Assembly: GCA_009693575.1 (NCBI GenBank)
Contig: SHWZ01000012.1
Coordinates: forward strand, 1 to 54,575
Origin: Flavobacteriaceae bacterium
Lineage (GTDB): Bacteria > Bacteroidota > Bacteroidia > UKL13-3
Length of the DNA stretch: 54,575 bases
Direction of reading: 5' to 3'
The notes under the pieces: generated by a model
The model's database searches: none
The model's input: the letters and a program-made list of their open reading frames with translations, nothing else
Told to the model about the DNA's origin: nothing
Shown: positions 42,712 through 51,000 of the stretch, piece after piece
Layout of the letters: each line of letters starts with the position of its first letter
How positions within the stretch are numbered: position 1 is the first letter of the stretch
Program-made: the position numbers and the translations under genes

Positions 42712-43863
42712 TCACTCCGGCTCATCATACAAAAAATTGATAGCACCACACTTGCCCATTGTTGATTGCAGCCGCAACCGTATTTCCCGCAACCCGTCCT
42801 TGTAGCTTATGAGGGTTGAGTTGGGAGGTACCTTTCCCATGTTCAATGCATACAAAACAAGGTAGTTGTTTTCTCCTGGCTTTAGCTGCACTCGTATCAT
42901 ATTTTTTTCCTTGCTTAGTGGGTAATCTTTCAGTATCCATTCGCCGTTTATGCACAGTGAAATGGAGTCGCCATCTTGTGTGCCGCCGTCCCAAATATAT
43001 AGATCTACATACGCTCGATTCACTTTCACGTTGCCCTGCTTTTGCACCTTGCGTCCATGTACAGTTTCTGGTATATTGTTGCGGTTGATGGCCATACCAG
43101 CCAAGTGTTGCAGGGTGTCTTTGCTCCGCTTTATTTTCTTTAGTTCAAAAATATTTTGCGTGACCCGCAAATAAAAAGCGAACCCGCTGCTGCCCATCGA
43201 ATAGCCGTTTGTATTGGTAAGTTTTTGCGTTTGCTGGTCGGTGTAGGTGTATGTACCTGTGAGCATTTTGCCAATGCCCAAACGATAAGAAACCCCGGTC
43301 TCTATTCGTGTCTGTTCTCCGGCAGAATAACTAAGTCCCCACTCAGGTTTTAGGTAAAAGTTTTGCTTGCTCACGAGTGGAAATGCCTCGTAACGGATGT
43401 CGTCCACTATCACGTTCACAGCCCCGTTAGTGCTGTCTTTTCGTATGTTTCTATTCCAACCAAAACCAAGCAATGCATAGCTGTCAAAATCCTGATTTAG
43501 CTGAAAATATTTTTTGCCCTGCAAAGTAAAGGTACGGCATACGAGCCTTTCGCTGAACTGCACTTGCTGGATTTTGGAAAGCGTTTGAATGTCGGTAAAA
43601 GCAGTATTGTAGGTCACATTGTGGTAGCCAAGGTCAATGCTCAATCCAACTTCTTTGTGGTATCCCGCCAGCAGGCCAATCCCAGTGCCGGGCAGGGGAT
43701 ACTGGGGTATAATGGCAAGCATATTGTTGCCCGCAGTCGTTGTGTGCGACTTACTCAGCCCAGCATGAGCCTCTACCCCAAAGCTCAACCAATGCTGAGC
43801 TAGCAGGCCATTTGCCAAAAATAAAAAGGAAAGTAGTATAATTAGTTTATTTGGCAGACTCAT
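42712..43863 (-). CDS. Outer-membrane barrel-like protein with C-terminal Bacteroidota beta domain
   Basis: From ATG 43863 (MSLPNKLIILLSFLFLANGLLAQ, signal peptide) the protein is 383 aa; an ATG 9 nt upstream is an alternative. Residues ~25-230 look like an outer-membrane beta-barrel (GIGLLAGYHKEVGLSIDLGY, ALLGFGWNRNIRK, FYLKPEWGLSYSAG). The last ~110 residues are a beta domain (VDLYIWDGGTQDGDSISLCI, NYLVLYALNMGKVPPNSTLI) that I have seen in other Bacteroidota secreted proteins, without a named function. It is upstream of prfB on the same strand but separated by a promoter. Confidence 0.75.
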   Translation of the reverse strand: MSLPNKLIILLSFLFLANGLLAQHWLSFGVEAHAGLSKSHTTTAGNNMLAIIPQYPLPGTGIGLLAGYHKEVGLSIDLGYHNVTYNTAFTDIQTLSKIQQVQFSERLVCRTFTLQGKKYFQLNQDFDSYALLGFGWNRNIRKDSTNGAVNVIVDDIRYEAFPLVSKQNFYLKPEWGLSYSAGEQTRIETGVSYRLGIGKMLTGTYTYTDQQTQKLTNTNGYSMGSSGFAFYLRVTQNIFELKKIKRSKDTLQHLAGMAINRNNIPETVHGRKVQKQGNVKVNRAYVDLYIWDGGTQDGDSISLCINGEWILKDYPLSKEKNMIRVQLKPGENNYLVLYALNMGKVPPNSTLISYKDGLREIRLRLQSTMGKCGAINFLYDEPE

Positions 43864-43933
43864 CGCACACAATAAGGCAAATAACGGGCGTATGGTTGCA
43901 TTGGTATCCTACTCAAAGGATAGTTTCAAAACC

Positions 43934-44560
43934 CTATACAGGCTTTCCCAACCAATCCCTGAAATGCCCTGCCAGCACTTGAAGGCTTTGGTCTATATGG
44001 GTATTGTTCATCACAATGATGTCCGATGCTTCGCGAAAGGGCAGCAGAAATTGATCGTAGGCGGGCTTCACATGATGTTGCCATTGGTACTCGATGGTTT
44101 CGTGAGGAATTCCCCGCTCGTCGCGGTCACGCAGCATGCGGCGTTGCCACTTGATGTCTTCTGACGCATCGACAAACACCTTCAATTGCAGTTGCCTAAA
44201 TATCTTCTCGAAGTAATAGATAAACAAACCCTCAATCACAATGATGGGTGCCGGCTTCACCACAATTGTTTCCGGGGCTTTGCCGGGGTTGTTAAACACA
44301 TACTCTGTCTTAGTGATGGACTGCCCGCTTTTCAGTTTTTCCAAATCCGACAGGAAATACCCAAGGTCAATGCAGGAAGGCAGGTCGTAGTTCACCACCC
44401 CGTTTTCATCGGCCACCTGCTGGGCCAAGGGTTTATAGTAATTGTCCTGCGACACAATGCAGAGTTCATGCTCCGCAAACAGCCCCCGCAGCGATTGCAG
44501 CAAATGGGTCTTGCCCGAAGCACTGCCGCCCGTGATGCCTACTAAATATGGATTTTGCAC
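43934..44560 (-). CDS. udk: Uridine kinase
   Basis: This 208-aa cytoplasmic kinase phosphorylates uridine and cytidine for nucleotide salvage. The Walker A motif GGSASGKT lies near residues 11-18, the magnesium/substrate region SQDNYYKPLAQ near 39, NYDLPSCIDLGYF near 58 and IVIEGLFIYYFEKI near 105. The start codon is GTG at 44560, inferred from the usual N-terminus (MQNPYLVGITGGS) and a promoter element only 4 nt upstream. Length is normal. Confidence 0.94.
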   Translation of the reverse strand: MQNPYLVGITGGSASGKTHLLQSLRGLFAEHELCIVSQDNYYKPLAQQVADENGVVNYDLPSCIDLGYFLSDLEKLKSGQSITKTEYVFNNPGKAPETIVVKPAPIIVIEGLFIYYFEKIFRQLQLKVFVDASEDIKWQRRMLRDRDERGIPHETIEYQWQHHVKPAYDQFLLPFREASDIIVMNNTHIDQSLQVLAGHFRDWLGKPV

Positions 44561-44564
44561 GGGG

Positions 44565-44572
44565 CAAAGGTA
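44565..44572 (-). promoter_or_regulatory. TAnnTTTG element 4 nt before the udk start
   Basis: The minus strand reads TACCTTTG ending 4 nt before GTG 44560; transcription from it would give a leaderless or nearly leaderless mRNA. Confidence 0.55.
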
Positions 44573-44610
44573 TTGGGCTTTTTAGTTTGGGTTAGTTGCC
44601 TTAATTTTGA

Positions 44611-44703
44611 AATATAGAAACCATCAAAAACCTCATTACCATAGATAATGAAATACTGGGCGGACAACCCGTATTTAAGGGAACACGTCTGCCTATCGAA
44701 TCC
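44611..44703 (+). other. Upstream extension of the DUF433 domain without a normal start codon
   Basis: Reading back from 44704 in frame to the stop at 44608-44610, the codons give typical DUF433 N-terminal sequence (NLITIDNEILGGQPVFKGTR). No ATG, GTG or TTG lies in this part; ATA at 44614 sits where MET would be expected (ATA GAA ACC). Either a start codon was lost, an unusual one is used, or a sequencing difference is present. Confidence 0.65.
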
Positions 44704-45462
44704 TTGTTCATGCACTTAGAAAAAGGAATAAGCCTTGACGAATTTTTGGAAGATTTTCCAAGTGTCAGTAAGGAGGTGGCAGTGGCAGTGCTGGCTGTGG
44801 AAGAAAAAATAATGACTTCAAAAGACGCTGACCCCGAAAGCGGCGAACACTACACATGGGCTAATGGAGATAAATTAGACTACGCGAACAGTATTGAAGT
44901 AGAATTTGCAATAGGATTGGTTACCCCGCAACAAGCAGAGGCAATACGAAAAGCCAAAGAAGCCTACGACAAAAGGAAACAAAAAACACCCCCGCAAGAG
45001 GCCGATACCAAGGCCAAACTGAAAGAGGTATTCAAGACACTTTTTGGGCTGAATGAAGAACAAGCTGATGCCAATGCCGATGTATATTTTGGCGTGTTCA
45101 ACGTAATGGCCAAACGTGCGGGAATAACGCTGGAAGAAGCCCTGCAACGCGTAAAATATGCCATGGAAGATCCCAACCTAAAGGGGGGTGAATTTCATGC
45201 AGAATATGAAGGGGCAAAGCAATGGGGCGAAGATGGGAGCCAAGATCCTGCCGATGTATTGAACGAGATAGTAAAGGAGTTAATGCTAGCCACAAGAGGG
45301 GATAAAAAAAAGATAATACAGGCTTTTGAAACGTATGGGCTTGAAGCCGATATGTTAGCGGGGATAAAAGAGAACATTGATGCCTTGATGGAGAGTGCAG
45401 CTAATTCATTCACAGAAAGCGAAGCCGCTAAGTATGCCTCCAAAAAGGAAAAGACGCCTTAG
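44704..45462 (+). CDS. DUF433 domain joined to a polyvalent-protein-like segment (possible gene remnant)
   Basis: The first recognised part (domain from ~44614 to ~44815) is DUF433: KGTRLPIESLFMHLEKGISL and DEFLEDFPSVSKEVAVAVL, a helix-turn-helix antitoxin-like family. Then comes a different ~215-residue sequence: SGEHYTWANGDKLDYANSIE, a Lys-rich stretch and LNEEQADANADVYFGVFNVM with AKRAGITLEEALQRV. The last motif resembles segments of large polyvalent proteins of phages and conjugative elements, from memory. No PIN-type toxin is adjacent. The conventional start at 44704 (TTG) would cut DUF433; ATG 44710 cuts one codon more. Beyond the TAG stop the frame continues LSEEEKRVKA before TGA. A decaying chimeric gene is plausible. 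Confidence 0.6.
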   Translation: MFMHLEKGISLDEFLEDFPSVSKEVAVAVLAVEEKIMTSKDADPESGEHYTWANGDKLDYANSIEVEFAIGLVTPQQAEAIRKAKEAYDKRKQKTPPQEADTKAKLKEVFKTLFGLNEEQADANADVYFGVFNVMAKRAGITLEEALQRVKYAMEDPNLKGGEFHAEYEGAKQWGEDGSQDPADVLNEIVKELMLATRGDKKKIIQAFETYGLEADMLAGIKENIDALMESAANSFTESEAAKYASKKEKTP

Positions 45463-45530
45463 CTGTCGGAAGAGGAAAAGCGGGTAAAGGCTTGATTACT
45501 CTCTCTAATTTTCTTTTCTTTTCAATGCCC

Positions 45531-45538
45531 TACTTTTG
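45531..45538 (+). promoter_or_regulatory. TAnnTTTG element upstream of pepT
   Basis: TACTTTTG ends 42 nt before ATG 45581. The upstream TTG 45536 is part of this element and so is unlikely to be the start codon. Confidence 0.5.
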
Positions 45539-45580
45539 ACCAATGAATCGTCAACTAATTCCTCATTCCTAATTAAAAAT

Positions 45581-46828
45581 ATGTTCCAAAACTACCCCTA
45601 CACCGTGGCCGAAAGGTTTCTTCGCTATGTGCAGATTGACACCCAAAGCGATCCACAAAGCAGCAGCTTTCCATCCACTGAAAAGCAAAAAGACCTGCTT
45701 GGCCTGCTGGCTGAGGAACTAAGGCAAATAGGCCTGGCTGATGCCCACATGGATGAGTGGGGATATGTATATGCAACCCTGCCAAGCAATACGTACAAAC
45801 AAGTACCTGTCATTTGCTATTGTTCCCATGCGGATACTGCTCCTGATTGCAGCGGCACGAATGTGAAACCGCAAGTTCACACGAATTACCAAGGCGGAGA
45901 AATTCGCTATGCAGCAAATGCTGATTTGGTATTAAACCCCGAAGAAAGCGAACACCTGAAAGCCAAAATAGGCCACGACATTATCACCTCCGATGGCAGC
46001 ACTTTGCTGGGCAGTGATGACAAAAGCGGTGTGGCCGTCATCATGGATACTATCCATTTTCTCCTAAACAACCCGCAGGTAAAACATGGAACCATCAAAG
46101 TATTGTTCACCCCTGACGAAGAGGTTGGCCGTGGCGTAGAGCATGTGGATGTAAAGAAGCTTGGGGCTGAGTTTGGCTATACACTCGACAGTGGCGATGC
46201 AGGATGGTTTGAAGACGAAACCTTCAGTGCCGATGGGGTGAAAGTGACGGTGCATGGTATCATCACCCACCCGGGCTATGCCAAAGGAAAAATGGTGAAC
46301 GCCATGCGGGTGGCAGGGCATCTCATTTCCCGCTTGCCGCTGAACCGCCTCTCGCCTGAAAGCACGGAGAACAAGGAAGGCTTCGTACACTTGGTACGTA
46401 TGGGCGGTGTGGCCGAAAAAGCCGAACTTGATTTCATCATCCGCGACTTTGAAGATGGCCTTTTATTGAAGCATGAAGAAGAACTGAAAAGCATCTGCGA
46501 AGAAGTCATCAACGAGTTTCCCGGAAGCCGATTTGAATATACAGTAACCGAACAATACCGCAACATGAAAAAGGTGCTCGACCTACACCCGCAAGTGGCA
46601 CAATATGCCCGCGAAGCCATTGAACGCACAGGACTAACGGTAACGCAAAAGCCTATCCGTGGCGGCACCGATGGCAGCCGACTTTCCTTCATGGGTCTGC
46701 CTTGCCCCAACATATTTGCGGGGGAGCAGGAAATACATTCATTGAAAGAATGGGTGAGCATTCAAGATATGCAACTGGCCGTGCAGACCTTGGTGCATCT
46801 GAGTTGTATTTGGGAGGAGCGGGGTTAA
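45581..46828 (+). CDS. pepT: Peptidase T (tripeptide aminopeptidase)
   Basis: This M20 metallopeptidase removes the N-terminal residue from tripeptides in the cytoplasm. From ATG 45581 (MFQNYPYTVAERFLRYVQID) the length is 415 aa, typical of PepT. Zinc ligands and catalytic residues: CSHADTAPD (His, Asp), GSDDKSGVAV (bridging Asp), FTPDEEVGRGVEH (catalytic and ligand Glu), TLDSGDAGWFEDETFS and the C-terminal His in QEIHSLKEW; the substrate-binding RGGTDGSRLSFMGLPCPN is intact. A longer TTG-started frame at 45536 adds 15 residues and is less likely. Confidence 0.95.
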   Translation: MFQNYPYTVAERFLRYVQIDTQSDPQSSSFPSTEKQKDLLGLLAEELRQIGLADAHMDEWGYVYATLPSNTYKQVPVICYCSHADTAPDCSGTNVKPQVHTNYQGGEIRYAANADLVLNPEESEHLKAKIGHDIITSDGSTLLGSDDKSGVAVIMDTIHFLLNNPQVKHGTIKVLFTPDEEVGRGVEHVDVKKLGAEFGYTLDSGDAGWFEDETFSADGVKVTVHGIITHPGYAKGKMVNAMRVAGHLISRLPLNRLSPESTENKEGFVHLVRMGGVAEKAELDFIIRDFEDGLLLKHEEELKSICEEVINEFPGSRFEYTVTEQYRNMKKVLDLHPQVAQYAREAIERTGLTVTQKPIRGGTDGSRLSFMGLPCPNIFAGEQEIHSLKEWVSIQDMQLAVQTLVHLSCIWEERG

Positions 46829-46846
46829 GAATAGTTTTAGTCTTGT

Positions 46847-46854
46847 TACTTTTG
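46847..46854 (+). promoter_or_regulatory. TAnnTTTG element 4 nt before the glycosyltransferase start
   Basis: TACTTTTG ends 4 nt before ATG 46859, in the 30-nt gap after pepT; another predicted near-leaderless transcript. Confidence 0.55.
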
Positions 46855-46858
46855 CTGC

Positions 46859-47986
46859 ATGCAAGTGCTACAGCTTTTCCACCGCTACCTCGATGAATCG
46901 AGCCATTGGGTGCACGACCTGTTGAAGCCGCTGGAGGATGTAGAATTGACGGTAGCTGCTCCCGTCTGGCTCAATCCCCATTTTGAGATAGCGGGGATGA
47001 AAAAAGTGCCGATACCTCACACCATTGATATACAAAAAAAGCAAGGTTTCTGGTTCAGGCAAAAGATAAAACGCAACTACAGGCATATCAAAAGCTGGAT
47101 GATGGAACATGCCAAAGACTTTGATTTGGCACATGCCCATTTCTCGTTTGTTGGCTGGGAGTACGCGAAATTGTGCCACACGATTGGCAAGCCACTCTTG
47201 GTATCATTTTATGGATACGACTATGAGCATTTGCCACATACGCTACCCATTTGGAGAGACCGCTACCGGGAACTTTTTCTGTTGGCCGATGCCTTTATTG
47301 CCGAAGGGGGACATGGTGCCGAAACACTTGCCCGCATTGGTTGCCCTGAACATAAAATCAGGATTGTGAAGCTGGGAGTGGAAGCTAAAAACATATTGAC
47401 ACCACGAACAAAAGCCAGCCATAGCCTACAGTTAATTCAGGTGGCCAATATGAAAGAAAAGAAAGGCCATGCGTATACACTTCAGGCATTTGCCAAGGCA
47501 TTGGCTACTTGCCCCAATATGCACCTCACCTTAGTTGGAAGTGGAGAAGGGGAGAACGAAGTACGAAGTACGATTTACGATTTACAATTGGACAAGCATG
47601 TTTCGATTATTCCGCGAATTGATTATCGGGAACTACCCGATTTTCTTTCGAGGTTCGACGTGCTTATTCAACCCAGCTTGCTCACTGCCGACAAAGACAC
47701 GGAAGGCGGAGCCCCAATTATATTGCTTGATGCACAGGCCGCCGGGCTACCCATTATTGCTACCAAACATGCCGACATACCCAATGTGGTGAGCGAAGGT
47801 GCAACGGCACTGCTGAGTTCGGAACGCGATATTGATTCATTGGCGGCTCATATCAGCACCTACTATCACAGCACTCCTCAAAAGTATACGGAAATGAGTG
47901 TTGCTTCTATCAATTGGCTGCAGCAGCATTTCTTAGCCCATAACTGTGCAAAAAATTTGCAGGAATGTTATCGTGAATTTGCGTAG
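46859..47986 (+). CDS. Family 4 glycosyltransferase
   Basis: The 375-aa protein has the GT-B fold. N-terminal half: LQLFHRYLDESSHWVHDLLK and LAHAHFSFVGWEYAKLCHTI; hinge: GYDYEHLP and IAEGGHGAETLARIGCP. C-terminal GT4 nucleotide-sugar region: LIQVANMKEKKGHAYTLQAF (~195-215), LVGSGEGENEV, and EGGAPIILLDAQAAGLPIIA (~287-306), where the first Glu normally binds the sugar nucleotide ribose. It would transfer a sugar to a lipid or polysaccharide; donor and acceptor are unknown. It stands alone, ending at a bidirectional terminator before the large minus-strand gene. Confidence 0.88.
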   Translation: MQVLQLFHRYLDESSHWVHDLLKPLEDVELTVAAPVWLNPHFEIAGMKKVPIPHTIDIQKKQGFWFRQKIKRNYRHIKSWMMEHAKDFDLAHAHFSFVGWEYAKLCHTIGKPLLVSFYGYDYEHLPHTLPIWRDRYRELFLLADAFIAEGGHGAETLARIGCPEHKIRIVKLGVEAKNILTPRTKASHSLQLIQVANMKEKKGHAYTLQAFAKALATCPNMHLTLVGSGEGENEVRSTIYDLQLDKHVSIIPRIDYRELPDFLSRFDVLIQPSLLTADKDTEGGAPIILLDAQAAGLPIIATKHADIPNVVSEGATALLSSERDIDSLAAHISTYYHSTPQKYTEMSVASINWLQQHFLAHNCAKNLQECYREFA

Positions 47987-48003
47987 GATTTCGGCTCTAT
48001 TCT

Positions 48004-48059
48004 CCAAAAAATAAACCCGACCAAATTAAATTGGCCGGGTTTATTCGGTTGGTTTTTTA
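48004..48059. terminator. Bidirectional terminator
   Basis: ATAAACCCGACCAA and TTGGCCGGGTTTAT form a 14-bp stem around ATTAAA (one A-C mismatch on plus, G-U on minus). T-rich tails occur on both sides (GGTTTTTT on plus; ATTTTTTGG on minus), between two convergent genes. Confidence 0.85.
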
Positions 48060-48073
48060 GCTTACTTAAGCGT

Positions 48074-51000
48074 TTATTCTTTCACAAGCTTATGGTTGCT
48101 TAGCTGCCCGCCGCTGATGATAGTGAGCAGGTAAACACCCGCCGCCTTATCGCTGATGTCGAACGATGATGTGCCGTTGGTGCATTGGCTGCTGCTAATT
48201 AAGCGTCCAGCCATGTCATATAGGGTTATGGTAGCCACTTCAGTAAGACCATTGGCTTGCATGGAGAATATACCCGAGCTAGGGTTTGGAATGATACTGA
48301 TGTTCCAATCAATGGATACGCCTGCCAAGCCAACATTAAGCCCTATGGCCAACGATGTGTTTTTGCAACCATTCGCATCTGTTATTTGAACGGTGTAGCT
48401 GCCGTGGGCTGTAGCAGTGTAGCTCTGCAGTGTAGCACTCGGGATAATTATACCACCTTTCAACCACTGATAAGAACTACCTACAGTTGAGGTAAGCACA
48501 TTGCCCACTTTGCTTATAATTGGGGCAGTTGGTATTGGATTCATGGTAACTGCTTTAGCGGCAGAGGTAGCTGAGCATGGATTACTATTGGTCACCATTA
48601 CTGTGTAGCTTCCTGAAGCTTTTGTATATATCACAGAAGCGGTAGCCCCTGCAATGTTGTTGCCAGCCAGCATCCATTGGTAGCTGAGGCCTGCACCGCT
48701 TCCAGCATCAAGTTTGGCACTGTCGCCAGCACAGAAGCTTGTGTTAGTTCCTGCAATAGTGGCTGTAGGCAATGGGTTAGCTGTTACTACAGTAGCTGCA
48801 GAAGTTACCGCACATGAATTGCTTCCGGTAACTTTTACAGTGTAACTGCCACTTGCATTAGCTGTATATGATTCAGCTGTAGCCCCGCTTATTGTACTAC
48901 CGTTCAATTGCCACTCATAGGAGGTCAATCCAGTGGTTGCATCAAGTACCACACTGCCACCTTGACAGAAAGTGGTGCTACTTGCAGGTGTAACAGTGAC
49001 AGTTGGAAGGCTATTCACCGAAACAGACACTGCTGATGAAGTGGCTGAACAATTGTTGCTGTTGGTCACCATTACAGTATATGTTCCAGCGGCGTTGGCA
49101 TAGTAAGTAGCAGAAGTAGCACCCGAGATGTTGTTACCATTCATCATCCATTGGTAAGAGCTCATGCCTGCTGTGGCATCAATCTTCAGGCTGTCGCCTT
49201 GGCAAATCGTTGTACTTCCAGTGGCATTGGCAGTGGCGTTAGGCAGGCTGTTCACGGTGATAGTGGTTGCCGACGAGGTAGTCATACATCCGTTTGAATT
49301 AGAAACCTGCACGGCATAGTCGCCCGAGGCATTTGCATAATACATATCGGAAGTGGCACCATTGATGGCATTACTGCCCATCCACCATTGGTAGGTGAGT
49401 CCGTTTCCAATGTTGGCCATTAGCATGGTGCTGTCACCTTGGCAAATAGAGGTTTTGTTGGCTTGAATGCTGGCAGTTGGCACTGGGTAAAGTGTCACAG
49501 CCATGGCAGTAGCCGAAGTGGAAACGCAGTTATTGGCATTAGTCACCATCACGGTATATGAACCGCTGTCTTTGGCTATGTACATACTATCAGTAGCATT
49601 GGCTATAGAGTTTCCGTTCAAATACCATTGATACGAAGTAGCACCAGTCACCATCAAGGTCACACTATCACTGGGACAGAAAGCCGTATTCCCCGATGCA
49701 GTGATTGTAGAAGAAGGCAAGGGGCTGGCTGTAACAGTTACTTTAGTGGCTTTTACAGGGCAGCTTGTACTATCGGTGATAGCCACGGTGTAGTCACCAG
49801 AGTTCATGGCGGTGTAATCTATGTTGGTTGCTCCGTTTATGGCTGAGCCATTCATCCACCATTGGTACGTATAATTGTTTCCGCTATTTCCACTCAACAC
49901 AATGCTATCGCCTTGGCAAAAAGTAATGCTACCAGTATAGCTAATAGTAGCGTTCACTCCAGTTTTTACTAGTACTGAAATAGTGTTTGAAAGTGAATCG
50001 CAGCCACCTGGGTTAGTTACTTCAACAGTGTAGTCGCCGGCAGATTTTGCTGCATACATTGAGTCGGTTGCCCCATTGATAGCTACACCGCCCAAATACC
50101 ATTGATAGGTATAAGCTGCATTTGTACCTGCCATCAACATAACGCTATCGCTTGAACAGATAGTAGTAGCTCCACCTGCCGAAATAGAGGCACTAGGAAC
50201 TGAATAAACGCCCATTATTATGGTGTCACTTACTGTTTGTGGAGTTGCACAACCCACGGTGCTCTTCATGTAGCACACAATAATATCACCGTGGCTCAAG
50301 GTGTTATCAGTATAGGTTGAGTCGTTACCACCCACGGTGGTTCCGTTCTTTTTCCAAGTAAATGTAGGTGTGCCACCGTTGATAGTAGCCGCATTAAAAG
50401 TAACGGAAGTGCCAGTACAGATATTGCTGGCAGTAGGGGTAATAGTAACACTTGGGATATATGCAGGGTTGATAGTTTCCGTATTTGAAGCTGAAGCACA
50501 GCCATAAGTTGTAGTCATCACTGCGGTGTAGTTTCCAGCCGAATCAGGCACATAGTCATTCATGGTAAATTCCTGATACCACTTTTGCACACGATTGTTG
50601 TTTTGGTCGCTCACATACACATCTCCTGTATGGTCTAATACCAGGCCAAAAGGCTTATCTAGCTTGCTCGAATCGGAGCCAGCAGTGCCAGCCTTTGATC
50701 CAGCAACAGTTTGCCCCCAGTTGTTGCCAACAAAATATTTCTGCACTCGGTTGTTGCCTTGATCCACTACGTGTATGGTTCCTGTTTTTTCAATCACAAA
50801 ATCAGTAGGGTAGTTCAGGTGAACAGAGTCGGTGCCGCTTGCACCATTGGCCATGCCCACCACAGTAGTTCCGTAACTTGAATCCTTCATCCATTTCTGG
50901 ATGCGGTTGTTTTTGCTGTCGGATACATATACATTACCTGCATCATCCACCCACACCGAAGTCGGTGCGTTGAGCTTGCTGCTATCGCTACCGCTTGTTC

